From: an uncultured Collinsella sp.
GTDB lineage: Bacteria; Actinomycetota; Coriobacteriia; Coriobacteriales; Coriobacteriaceae
Length of the DNA stretch: 24,336 nt
Assembly (NCBI GenBank): GCA_900545555.1
Contig: UQZI01000028.1
Location: 1 to 24,336, forward strand
Reading direction: 5' to 3'
The position numbers were made by a program, and so were the translations under genes. Shown here one piece after another: positions 9,152 through 15,528 of the stretch. The notes beneath the pieces are model-generated. The model did not search any database. It was not told the origin of the DNA and saw only the letters and a list, made by a program, of their open reading frames with translations. The stretch's first letter is position 1, and the number at the start of each line of letters is the position of its first letter.

Positions 9152-10408
9152 ATGATCAACCATCTCAAACAACACTTTGGCTCCCGGCGCACCGGTGGCC
9201 ACGGCGGACTCGACATCGCACGGCATATCGGCCCCGGGTTGCTCGTGACCGTCGGCTTTATCGACCCGGGCAACTGGGCCTCCAATATGGCCGCGGGCTC
9301 GCAGTTTGGTTACGAGCTGCTGTGGATCGTCACACTGTCCACGATTATGCTCATTGTGCTGCAGCACAACGCGGCGCACCTGGGTATCGCCACGGGCGCC
9401 TGTCTTGCCGAGGCCACGACGCGCCACCTGCCCCGCCTCGTCGGGCGTGTGATACTCGGCAGCGCATATCTAGCCACGATCGCCACCGCCATGGCCGAAG
9501 TCCTGGGCGGCGCGATTGCCCTTCAAATGCTCTTTGGGCTGCCCGCGCGTGCGGGCTGCGTCATCGTGGCGGCAGTATCGATGGCGATGCTCATGACGAA
9601 CTCCTACAAGCGTGCCGAACGCTGGATCATCGCCTTCGTCGGCGTGGTAGGACTCTCGTTTTTGGCCGAGCTTGCACTAGTCAAGGTCGACTGGCCGCAA
9701 GCCGCCGCAAGCTGGATCACGCCCAGTATGCCCACTAGCTCTGCCGCGATTATCGTGAGTGTCCTGGGTGCGGTCGTTATGCCCCACAACCTCTTTCTAC
9801 ACTCCGAGGTCATCCAATCCATGCACTTCGAAGGCCAAGGCGAGCAAGTTATCGAAGATCGTCTGCGCTACGAGCTCTTCGACACGCTCTTTTCGATGGG
9901 CGTGGGCTGGGCAATCAACTCGGCCATGGTCATCCTGGCCGCGACGACCTTCTTTGCGCACGGCATGGTCGTAGACGACCTCGCCGTCGCAGCGGCCACG
10001 CTCTCCCCCATCTTGGGCCCGGCGAGCTCGACCATCTTTGCGGTAGCGCTGCTGTTTGCGGGCCTCTCGAGTAGTGTGACGGCGGGCATGGCGGCGGGCA
10101 CCATCACCGCGGGCATGTTCGACGAGGAATACGACATCCACGACCGACATTCCTCGATCGGGGTGGCGGCCTGTTTCGTCGGCGCAGTGACGGCGTGCCT
10201 GGTCGTCCCAAATCCTTTTGAAGGTCTCATCTGGAGTCAGGCGCTGCTGTCGCTTCAGCTGCCGATTACGGTCTTTGTGCTCATACGACTCACCAGTTCG
10301 TCCCGCGTCATGGGCAAATACGCAAACTCGCGCCCGCTCAACGCGCTGCTCGTAGGGATCGGTGCCATCGTGACGATTCTCGACATCGTGCTGCTAACGG
10401 GGATGTAA
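9152..10408 (+). CDS. mntH: NRAMP-family Mn(II) transporter
   Basis: This is a proton-coupled divalent metal importer of the cytoplasmic membrane, 418 residues, with about 11 hydrophobic segments by eye. The two NRAMP signatures are present: DPGN in the first membrane segment (near residue 35) and MPHN in the sixth (GAVVMPHNLFLHS). The methionine of MPHN is the soft ligand that distinguishes Mn/Fe transporters from the Mg-type relatives. The ATG at 9152 follows AGGAG (9141-9145) by 6 nt; an in-frame TTG at 9116 has no ribosome site and was not used. The gene is the only long plus-strand gene in the window and is divergent from gltB. A DtxR-like box just upstream suggests metal-responsive control. 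Iron or cadmium transport cannot be excluded from sequence. Confidence 0.93.
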   Translation: MINHLKQHFGSRRTGGHGGLDIARHIGPGLLVTVGFIDPGNWASNMAAGSQFGYELLWIVTLSTIMLIVLQHNAAHLGIATGACLAEATTRHLPRLVGRVILGSAYLATIATAMAEVLGGAIALQMLFGLPARAGCVIVAAVSMAMLMTNSYKRAERWIIAFVGVVGLSFLAELALVKVDWPQAAASWITPSMPTSSAAIIVSVLGAVVMPHNLFLHSEVIQSMHFEGQGEQVIEDRLRYELFDTLFSMGVGWAINSAMVILAATTFFAHGMVVDDLAVAAATLSPILGPASSTIFAVALLFAGLSSSVTAGMAAGTITAGMFDEEYDIHDRHSSIGVAACFVGAVTACLVVPNPFEGLIWSQALLSLQLPITVFVLIRLTSSSRVMGKYANSRPLNALLVGIGAIVTILDIVLLTGM

Positions 10409-10437
10409 TTGGGATGGCGTGCCTGTCCAGATATAAC

Positions 10438-10461
10438 GTCTCAATCTGTAACACGTGAGGC
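10438..10461. repeat. Degenerate left half of the GTTACAGA palindromic element
   Basis: GTCTCAATCTGTAACA at 10438-10453 is identical to the first 16 bases of array unit 2, followed by a diverged CGTGAGGC. No right arm appears 36 nt downstream (around 10474). It lies about 30 bp past the mntH stop, so it is a decayed or partial copy. Confidence 0.75.
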
Positions 10462-10477
10462 CGTTTTAAACCGTCAG

Positions 10478-10521
10478 ATAAATCAAAAGGGCCCCGGCCG
10501 GGATATCCGACCGAGACCCTT
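10478..10521 (-). terminator. Intrinsic terminator of the rubredoxin gene
   Basis: The segment 10487-10521 forms a 15-bp stem with a short loop. Read on the minus strand, all stem positions pair, three of them as G-U; on the plus strand those three are C-A mismatches. The minus transcript continues into a U-rich tail (TTTTGATTTATC). This places it as the terminator for the rubredoxin gene, not for mntH. Confidence 0.75.
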
Positions 10522-10561
10522 GGACAGAGCTATGTGTTGCTGCAAGTCGTGTGTCTACGAG

Positions 10562-10705
10562 TTACTCCTCGACGAGCTCAAACTCATCGGGGCCGACGCC
10601 GCAGACCGGGCACACGTAATCCTCAGGCAGCTCGGGCGTGTCGACCTCAACCTCGTAACCGCAAACGGTGCACACAAACTTATACGTCTTCTTCTCCTCA
10701 GCCAT
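10562..10705 (-). CDS. Small rubredoxin (47 aa)
   Basis: This small electron carrier has one iron bound by four cysteines: Cys12 and Cys15 (CTVCGY) and Cys32 and Cys35 (CPVCG). Only 14 residues separate CGY from the second pair, against roughly 22 in classical ~52-aa rubredoxins. This short form resembles the rubredoxin module of rubrerythrins and of high-molecular-weight rubredoxin. The ATG at 10705 is preceded by GAGGAG with 6-7 nt spacing; an upstream in-frame ATG at 10744 lies at the predicted transcription start and was not used. The flavin reductase gene lies directly upstream on the same strand, so it is the likely electron donor. It has its own promoter (10750-10777) and terminator, so it can be made independently. 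Confidence 0.9.
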   Translation of the reverse strand: MAEEKKTYKFVCTVCGYEVEVDTPELPEDYVCPVCGVGPDEFELVEE

Positions 10706-10749
10706 GATGTTCTCCTCTCGAACGCGACTGGTGATGTACTTCATTTATT

Positions 10750-10777
10750 AGTATAGATTCTCAATAATATAATGCAA
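10750..10777 (-). promoter_or_regulatory. Sigma-70-type promoter of the rubredoxin gene
   Basis: On the minus strand, TTGCAT (-35, 10772-10777) and TATACT (-10, 10750-10755) are separated by 16 bp in a very AT-rich stretch. The predicted start near 10743 leaves a leader of about 38 nt before the ATG at 10705. The -10 matches 5 of 6 consensus bases. Confidence 0.55.
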
Positions 10778-10794
10778 GTATTTTTAGAACATTT

Positions 10795-11298
10795 CTAGCC
10801 TTGATACGACGAAGCTTTGGGCGGCGTCTTGCCCTTCAAGACCTTGTGATAGTAGTCATAGGTCAGCGGGGCCTCGCCGCTCAAGCGCTCGGCATCCTCC
10901 ACCTCGCCGATAAAGAGCAGGTGCGTGCCCACATCCACGGTATCAATCAGACGGCAGCTAAACAGCGCCGCCGCGTGCTCGGGCACATAGGGCATGCCCA
11001 GCGCGGTCTCGTGGGTCTCGTACTTGGCAAACTTGTCGTAATCGCTGCTGGTGCGGAAGCCAAAATTGCCGATATAGAGCATGTCGGCGGTCTGGTCAAT
11101 CACGGTCAGCGCAAAGGCCTTAGCCGATGCGATTACGCCGGACGTGACATTTTCCTTGTTCACGGCAATCGAGATGCGCGGCGGGGCAGACGTCACCTGC
11201 ACCGCCGTGTTGATAACGCAGCCGGCACGCAGCCCGTCGGCCGCGGCACTCACCACATACAGGCCGCTCGGCATCGTAAAGAACGCAGTTTTGTCCAT
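10795..11298 (-). CDS. Flavin reductase domain protein (Hrb N-terminal-like)
   Basis: The product is a 167-residue FMN-binding split-barrel flavin reductase, with the typical MPSGLYVVSAA start, INTAVQVTSAPPRISIAVNK, and a C-terminal YDYYHKVLKGKTPPKASSY. The last motif is a hallmark of the flavin reductase half of high-molecular-weight rubredoxin (Hrb), where it leads into a rubredoxin domain. Here the chain stops after SSYQG and a separate rubredoxin gene follows 89 bp downstream. The ATG at 11298 follows GGGGAG by about 8 nt; an upstream in-frame extension to 11490 crosses a terminator and an inverted repeat and is rejected. Likely role: NAD(P)H-dependent reduction of FMN and rubredoxin for O2 or NO reduction by a flavodiiron protein encoded elsewhere (inference). 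Confidence 0.88.
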   Translation of the reverse strand: MDKTAFFTMPSGLYVVSAAADGLRAGCVINTAVQVTSAPPRISIAVNKENVTSGVIASAKAFALTVIDQTADMLYIGNFGFRTSSDYDKFAKYETHETALGMPYVPEHAAALFSCRLIDTVDVGTHLLFIGEVEDAERLSGEAPLTYDYYHKVLKGKTPPKASSYQG

Positions 11299-11349
11299 AA
11301 CGATCACTCCCCTAACCCGGGTTGGAACCTCATGGATGTATGTACCCAC

Positions 11350-11383
11350 AAAAAAGGCGACACCCATACCGAACGCCGCCTTT
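11350..11383 (-). terminator. Intrinsic terminator after smpB
   Basis: On the minus strand AAAGGCG (11377-11383) pairs with CGCCTTT (11353-11359) and runs into a T6 tract ending at 11350. The loop is 17 nt, longer than usual. It lies downstream of smpB and upstream of the flavin reductase, separating the two units. Confidence 0.6.
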
Positions 11384-11425
11384 GAGACATATGTGTCAGA
11401 ACAGTAAGCAAGATGGAACGCCCGC

Positions 11426-11492
11426 AGTTGCGGTGAAATAGGGACTGAATAGCCCCTCAAACAGGCAAAACAGTCCGTATTCCACCGCAACT
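11426..11492. repeat. Inverted repeat with 22-bp arms
   Basis: Arms 11426-11447 (beginning AGTTGCGGTGAAATAGGG) and 11471-11492 match at 20 of 22 positions, with 23 nt between them. It begins 13 bp past the smpB stop and precedes the terminator at 11350-11383 in transcript order. It has no T-run, so it looks more like a dispersed REP-type palindrome or an mRNA 3'-end stabiliser than a terminator. Confidence 0.8.
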
Positions 11493-11504
11493 TATGAAGG
11501 ACGG

Positions 11505-11975
11505 TCAGCGGTTGCGTTCCTTGAGCGCACGATCGATCTCGCGCTGCACGTCGCGCTTAGCCATGTCTTCGCGTTTGTCGTAGAGCTTTTTGCCGCGGCC
11601 CAGGCCCAACAGCAACTTTACGCGACCGTCGGTATTAAAGTAGAGTTCCAACGGCACCAGCGCATAGCCGCGGTTGCGCAGCTTGCCGTCAAGAAAGTCG
11701 ATCTCCTTGCGGTGCAGCAGCAGACGGCGCCGACGGTCGGGATCGCGATTCCACACGCCACCATGGCTATAAGGGTGGATATGCAGGCCGACGAGCCAGC
11801 ACTCCCCGCCACGAATCAGTGCAAAGGTATCGGTAATCTGGCACGCGCGCTCGCGAATCGACTTGACCTCGGTACCGCTCAGCTCAACACCGCACTCAAA
11901 CGTCTCATCGATAAAGTACTCGTGATGTGCCGAGCGATTCTTGGAAATGAGCTTGCGCTCGCGCTTACTGGGCAT
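11505..11975 (-). CDS. smpB: SsrA-binding protein
   Basis: SmpB binds tmRNA and brings it to ribosomes stalled on broken mRNAs, where it mimics a tRNA anticodon arm in trans-translation. The 156-residue length is typical. Family features are clear: NRSAHHEYFI near residue 13, GTEVKSIRE near 34, NRDPDRRRRLLLHRKEI near 75-91, and the basic tail GRGKKLYDKREDMAKRDVQREI, which inserts into the mRNA channel. The ATG at 11975 follows AAGGAGG by 6 nt. It overlaps the end of the upstream TPR gene by 11 bp, so the two are almost certainly co-transcribed and coupled. The longer frame to 12116 runs inside the TPR gene and is rejected. RNase R, the usual partner nuclease, is encoded 8 kb away in the same orientation. 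Confidence 0.97.
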   Translation of the reverse strand: MPSKRERKLISKNRSAHHEYFIDETFECGVELSGTEVKSIRERACQITDTFALIRGGECWLVGLHIHPYSHGGVWNRDPDRRRRLLLHRKEIDFLDGKLRNRGYALVPLELYFNTDGRVKLLLGLGRGKKLYDKREDMAKRDVQREIDRALKERNR

Positions 11976-12882
11976 CGCCGGCCTCCTTGGCGCCATCGGA
12001 ACCCTTGCCCGTAGCTTCGCGCTTTGCCTTGCGCTCGGCATTGAGTTCGGCATCGCTCTCGCGCACCAGTTTGATAATCGCCGCGCAGGCTTCCTCGCCC
12101 ACCAAGTCACGAGCACGCACCGTCAGGCGCGTCGCCTCCTGCTTGTCGCCGTCGCTTGCAGCATCGGTCGCGCACATAATCAGGCAGATGGCAATCTCGG
12201 CCGAAGGTGAGGTCGGAACGCCCTGCAACGCCAGCTCGCCCATCACGTGCTCGTCGCTCTCCTCGGCGGCATCCGGATAGGTAGTATGGATCTTGTTGAG
12301 CAGGCGCGTCGTATGCGTATCGTTGGGCGCCAGGCGCAGCGCCAGACGCGCGCAGCCCACGGCAGCCGAAATGTTCTCGGTCTCGGGCTCCAAGAAGTAC
12401 TGACCCAGATTGGCGTAAGCGCGGGCGGCGCACTTGCCATCGCTCGCGCGCTCTAGCACCGAAAACGAAAGCGAAGCCCACTCCTGCTTGTCCTCGAGAG
12501 CGCGGAACAGCTCGGCCAAATCCAAGCGATAGTTGCAGTTCATGGGGTCCCAACGCACAGCCTGCATCAAGGCATTACGAGCGCTCACATAATCCTGCTG
12601 GCGAATGTAGGCAAACGCCATGTCAGAGTACAGGCGGTCAAACGGCACCTCGACCTGCACGAGCTCGCGCGGATCCTTCTCCACGCGGCGATAGGCCAAG
12701 CGCTCAAACTTGCTATCGAAGCTAAAGTATTGGCGCTTCTCCTCCGTCTTGCACTCGGCGTCGATATACTCCTCGGCGAGCTCCACCAGGCGCTCCAGCA
12801 GCGGCGTCGCCGTAGCCAGGTCGCCCTGCGCCAGATAGTTCTCGGCATACGTGATGTCTTGCAAGCTGATGGGCAGGTCCAT
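11965..12882 (-). CDS. Tetratricopeptide-repeat protein upstream of smpB
   Basis: This 305-residue soluble protein is predicted to be all-helical. A clear TPR-like unit lies near residues 84-117 (LYSDMAFAYIRQQDYVSARNALMQAVRWDP), another helix pair at about 11-42 (ITYAENYLAQGDLATATPLLERLVEL), and a weaker one near 150-190 (ARAYANLGQYFLE, then GCARLALRLAPND). The C-terminus is a charged, low-complexity tail rich in Lys, Glu and Ala. The ATG at 12882 follows GAGGAG with good spacing. Partner and function are unknown; TPR proteins are scaffolds. The 11-bp overlap with smpB suggests co-regulation with ribosome rescue, but no direct role is shown. A TTGACC -35-like box at 12931-12936 lies upstream, without a convincing -10. 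Confidence 0.82.
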   Translation of the reverse strand: MDLPISLQDITYAENYLAQGDLATATPLLERLVELAEEYIDAECKTEEKRQYFSFDSKFERLAYRRVEKDPRELVQVEVPFDRLYSDMAFAYIRQQDYVSARNALMQAVRWDPMNCNYRLDLAELFRALEDKQEWASLSFSVLERASDGKCAARAYANLGQYFLEPETENISAAVGCARLALRLAPNDTHTTRLLNKIHTTYPDAAEESDEHVMGELALQGVPTSPSAEIAICLIMCATDAASDGDKQEATRLTVRARDLVGEEACAAIIKLVRESDAELNAERKAKREATGKGSDGAKEAGDAQ

Positions 12883-12941
12883 GACAACTCCTCGGTCCGG
12901 GCGGCAGACTCAACGCGCGCCTTAAACATCGGTCAATACAC

Positions 12942-12969
12942 AAAACCCGGGTCTCTTACGAGGCCCGGG
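12942..12969 (-). terminator. Terminator of the tRNA-Gln/tRNA-Glu unit
   Basis: CCCGGG and CTC arms (12946-12955 and 12960-12969) form a strong hairpin with a GTAA loop and one internal mismatch on the minus strand. A short T4 run follows (12942-12945). It begins 11 nt after the tRNA-Glu CCA end. Confidence 0.7.
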
Positions 12970-12979
12970 CGTTCAATTT

Positions 12980-13056
12980 TGGTAGCCCGTACCAGATTCG
13001 AACTGGTGATCTCCGCCTTGAGAGGGCGGCGTCCTAAACCGCTAGACGAACGGGCC
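12980..13056 (-). tRNA. tRNA-Glu (anticodon CTC)
   Basis: The cloverleaf folds with acceptor GGCCCGT/ACGGGCT (terminal G-U as in other actinobacterial tRNA-Glu genes), a CCGCC/GGCGG anticodon stem around CTCTCAA with anticodon CTC, and a T arm ACCAG-TTCGAAT-CTGGT. The CCA end is encoded (12980-12982). It decodes GAG and lies 17 bp downstream of tRNA-Gln in one transcription unit. Confidence 0.95.
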
Positions 13057-13073
13057 ATATGTAGCAAATGCAA

Positions 13074-13147
13074 TGGCTGGGATGGAGGGAGTCGAACCCC
13101 CATTGACGGAACCAGAATCCGCTGTCCTGCCATTAGACGACATCCCA
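13074..13147 (-). tRNA. tRNA-Gln (anticodon CTG)
   Basis: The acceptor TGGGATG/CATCCCA is perfect. The anticodon stem GCGGA/TCCGT carries the loop TTCTGGT with anticodon CTG, which decodes CAG. The T arm is GGGGG-TTCGACT-CCCTC, with a G-T pair. The CCA end is encoded (13074-13076). It is the first gene of the two-tRNA unit. Confidence 0.95.
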
Positions 13148-13191
13148 ATGACTGCATCGCTGCGCTCGGCTGTGCCTTTGCGCAAGAAAGA

Positions 13192-13220
13192 AATATACGG
13201 GAAGTCTCGCCGTGACGCAA
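13192..13220 (-). promoter_or_regulatory. Promoter of the tRNA unit
   Basis: On the minus strand TTGCGT (13215-13220) and TATATT (13192-13197) are separated by 17 bp, predicting a start near 13185 and a 38-nt leader before tRNA-Gln. An AT-rich inverted repeat (CAATTT-GACT with AGTC-AAAATTG, 13225-13257) lies just upstream of the -35 and may be an activating or regulatory sequence. Confidence 0.6.
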
Positions 13221-13423
13221 GCCCCAATTTTGACTTTTTTGAAATTCAGTCAAATTGGCCTTATTTAGTCCAACCCGTGAAGGACCTGTGAAGCCAACCG
13301 CTGTACACGAAGGGCAAAACGCCGTGAGCGGTAGCCGTCAACCGTTGGCAGATTCTACCGTGAAAACGATAGCACCAGGCAACACAATCGAAATATCAAT
13401 GATCACGTAGATATCGAGGCGCC

Positions 13424-13834
13424 ATGGACGAAGAGCTTGATTACCTATGGGAGACCCTGGGCCTCGAGATCACTGCTAACCTTTGGCCCGAACGGGACAA
13501 AATCCATCCCACACTGCGCCCCGCCATCACGGTGATGCAGGCAAACTACCGCCGTGCATCCTTTTTGATCATGCGGATGTCATGGCACGCGGGACTCCCC
13601 GACCTTAAGCGAATCCAGGCAAGCCTCGTCGAGCTGTCCGGCATGCCGACCGTCATATCCGAGGCGCGCCTGGCGCAGCGCCAGCGCGAGCGACTGCAAC
13701 AGCAGCGGATTCCCTTTATCTGCCCCGGCGTTCAGGCATATCTGCCCTTTATGGACGAGGAGTACTGGAGCGGCAAGCCCAGCAAGCACGTAAAGGTCTA
13801 CGATCCGCACGAATGGGCACAGCTCAAGGATTGA
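13424..13834 (+). CDS. Short orphan protein, possibly a truncated regulator-like family member
   Basis: This 136-residue protein starts with ATG at 13424 after a GAGG site. The region about 7-112 resembles the N-terminal segment of long uncharacterised proteins often labelled MarR-family or winged-helix regulators: an N-terminal LGLEITANLWP, then LVELSGMPTVI, and the conserved RERLQQQRIPFICPGVQAYLPFM near 88-110. In those proteins a winged-helix domain and more sequence follow. Here the chain ends after about 25 further residues, so the DNA-binding part is missing. No continuation is visible in the other frames downstream, so this is either an old truncation or a stand-alone form. The family link is from memory of motif patterns and is moderate at best. 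It converges with the ArsC-like gene. Confidence 0.6.
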   Translation: MDEELDYLWETLGLEITANLWPERDKIHPTLRPAITVMQANYRRASFLIMRMSWHAGLPDLKRIQASLVELSGMPTVISEARLAQRQRERLQQQRIPFICPGVQAYLPFMDEEYWSGKPSKHVKVYDPHEWAQLKD

Positions 13835-13861
13835 GCCGAGCGAGCCCGCCGATGGAAAACA

Positions 13862-13891
13862 CGTCCCACCCTGAGTACTCAAAACGGGACG
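13862..13891. repeat. Symmetric dyad between convergent genes
   Basis: CGTCCC and GGGACG (13862-13867 and 13886-13891) flank two 5-nt spacers around a perfect 8-bp palindrome GAGTACTC (13873-13880). It sits in the short gap between two genes that converge, so it may act in transcript ending in both directions or belong to a small repeat family. There is no T-run on either side. Confidence 0.45.
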
Positions 13892-13906
13892 CACTTTCTG
13901 CAGCCG

Positions 13907-14266
13907 CTACAGTAACGCCTCAGCCCAAGCCGATTCCCTAAAGCCGGGAATCGCAAAGTCGTCGCCCACCAGCAGCGGACGCTTGACCAGCATGCCATCG
14001 GTCGCCAGCAGCTCGTAGCACTCCCGATCCGTCATGCCCGCATCCAGACGCGCCTTCAGGCCCAGCTCTCGATATTTCATGCCCGACGAATTAAAGAAGC
14101 GCTGCACCGGCAGCCCCGAACGAGCAATCCAGGTCGCAAGCTCATCAGCCGTGGGATTGTCCAAAACGATATCGCGGTCGATATACTCTACCCCGTGTTC
14201 GTCCAGCCATGCCTTGGCCTTCTTGCAGGTCGAGCACTTGGGATATTCAACAAACAGTACGGTCAT
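13907..14266 (-). CDS. ArsC/Spx-family thioredoxin-fold protein
   Basis: The 119-residue protein has the ArsC-family thioredoxin-like fold with a CxxC at Cys11-Cys14 (YPKCSTCKKAKAWL), the conserved WIARSGLPVQRFFNSSG segment, and LATDGMLVKRPLLVGDDFAIPGF in the C-terminal half. The family includes glutaredoxin-coupled arsenate reductase, Spx and YffB. The CxxC and the absence of arsenic genes nearby argue against a dedicated arsenate reductase, and Spx function cannot be claimed without the RNA polymerase contact residues. A thiol-redox or regulatory role is the safest reading. The ATG at 14266 follows GGAGGA by about 6 nt. A TACAAT -10-like box (14337-14342, minus strand) upstream suggests it has its own promoter rather than reading through from mupG. 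Confidence 0.88.
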   Translation of the reverse strand: MTVLFVEYPKCSTCKKAKAWLDEHGVEYIDRDIVLDNPTADELATWIARSGLPVQRFFNSSGMKYRELGLKARLDAGMTDRECYELLATDGMLVKRPLLVGDDFAIPGFRESAWAEALL

Positions 14267-14358
14267 GGGAATCCTCCGAATACAGATCGGCCAACGCAGG
14301 CACACGCCACACGAGGCGCCTTCGTATGATGGGCCAATTGTAGCCCACGGGTCACACG

Positions 14359-15411
14359 CTAAACGAACCGTACCCCGAATCCGCGTTTGACGAACGGCAG
14401 CAGTTCCATTGCCTCGGGCGTGATATGGCCCGCAACGTTCATGCGCTCGTCACCGGGAAGATCGACCCGCGCAATCTCAAGCTCGCCTTCGTAGCGCCCA
14501 TAGCCGCTATTGCTCACAGCAATCGACCCCGCCTTTCGCGGCAGGCCGGCTCCGGCATCCGTCGGCGCGGAATCAGGCTTAAGCGTCGTGCGTGACTCCT
14601 GAGATCTAAAGATGAGGACGCTCGAGTCGGGCCGGTCGTGATGAATCTGCCCGCGCACATAGGCATAACCGGGCTCAAGCTCGCATTGCAGATCCACGCA
14701 TCCGGCGGAAACTTGAGCAAACTGCACCCAGCCCGCATCGGAAAGATCGGGGTCGCCGACCAACACAATGTCGCAATCGGCGCCATGTGCAAGCTCAAGC
14801 ATATTGAGAGCAACCTTTGACGCGCGACCGCGCTGCGCCTCGACCGTCGGCAGCCCCTCGAATACCGGCCCGCGAACGTTAGCATCACCCGGCACAAAAG
14901 CCATGATTTCGAATCCAAGCGCCGCAAGACGAAGATTCGTCCGAGCAATGTCCTCCAGAGCTAAACCGGTATAAGGCTTAGGGTAAAAATTGTGGCAGGC
15001 GGCAAAACGAGTCACATCGGCACCGGCCTCACGCCACGATGCGATTTCATCAGAACTCACCGTCGATGCATTGACCACAATGCGAAATACACCGGACAGC
15101 TCCGCGACCCGCTGGGCGCTAAAGCCATAGTCCAAACGAAGGTATTCCAACCCCAGATCGCGCAGGTCTTCGATGCGCTCAAGCCCGAGCAAATCGCACG
15201 TGCGCGGTCCCACATCGGCAATGAGCGCAATGCCGTGGGCGGAAAGCAGCGACAGCACATGACGGACCTTATCGGCATACGCCGCTCCCCCATCCTCGGG
15301 AATATGCAGCGAGGTGAACGCATAGCGCGCACCCGCCGCGGCACCACGCTCAATCGTTCGCTCAATATCCTGCAGAGGGCTGGAAAGATAAATCGAAATA
15401 CCCGTTTTCAC
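14359..15411 (-). CDS. mupG: MupG-family 6-phospho-N-acetylmuramidase (DUF871)
   Basis: MupG cleaves MurNAc-6-phosphate-GlcNAc, the product of PTS uptake of the cell-wall disaccharide, to MurNAc-6-P and GlcNAc. The 350-residue length and two-part layout fit. An N-terminal TIM barrel (about 1-235) starts with TGISIYLSS and holds AFTSLHIPE, LRLDYGF and CHNFYPKPYTGL. A C-terminal domain (about 250-350) ends in GHITPEAMELLPFVKRGFGVRFV. The context is decisive: it is the last gene of a murR-murQ-murP run, the partners known for MupG in Staphylococcus aureus. The GTG start at 15411 follows GGGAG by 9 nt. Its ribosome site begins just after the T-run of an intrinsic terminator (15428-15461), so expression probably depends on read-through. 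Catalytic residues were not verified. Confidence 0.9.
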   Translation of the reverse strand: MKTGISIYLSSPLQDIERTIERGAAAGARYAFTSLHIPEDGGAAYADKVRHVLSLLSAHGIALIADVGPRTCDLLGLERIEDLRDLGLEYLRLDYGFSAQRVAELSGVFRIVVNASTVSSDEIASWREAGADVTRFAACHNFYPKPYTGLALEDIARTNLRLAALGFEIMAFVPGDANVRGPVFEGLPTVEAQRGRASKVALNMLELAHGADCDIVLVGDPDLSDAGWVQFAQVSAGCVDLQCELEPGYAYVRGQIHHDRPDSSVLIFRSQESRTTLKPDSAPTDAGAGLPRKAGSIAVSNSGYGRYEGELEIARVDLPGDERMNVAGHITPEAMELLPFVKRGFGVRFV

Positions 15412-15427
15412 GCTTCAACGCTCCCTT

Positions 15428-15461
15428 AAAAAAGGCCGGCGGAGCAGTTAGCCCCGCCGGC
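15428..15461 (-). terminator. Intrinsic terminator between murP and mupG
   Basis: On the minus strand GCCGGCGG (15454-15461) pairs perfectly with CCGCCGGC (15435-15442) across an 11-nt loop, followed by C and T6 (15428-15433). It lies 67 bp past the murP stop and only about 17 bp before the mupG start codon. Confidence 0.85.
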
Positions 15462-15528
15462 ACAACCATAGCATCAAGAAATCTGCGGCACGTCAAGACG
15501 TTCGAATGACATAGCGTGCAGCATCAGG

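Noticed and set aside
10487..10521. Terminator for mntH on the plus strand
   Set aside because: Three stem positions are C-A mismatches in the plus transcript but G-U pairs in the minus transcript, and the T-run is on the minus side, so it serves the rubredoxin gene.
11299..11490. N-terminal extension of the flavin reductase (64 extra residues)
   Set aside because: The extension would translate through an intrinsic terminator and an inverted repeat; the ATG at 11298 has a good GGGGAG site and matches the family start.
11976..12116. N-terminal extension of SmpB
   Set aside because: It lies entirely within the TPR gene in another frame; SmpB length and the AAGGAGG site fix the start at 11975.
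13907..14266. Dedicated arsenate reductase
   Set aside because: No arsenic transporter or regulator is nearby, and the CxxC and overall pattern fit the broad ArsC/Spx/YffB family equally well.
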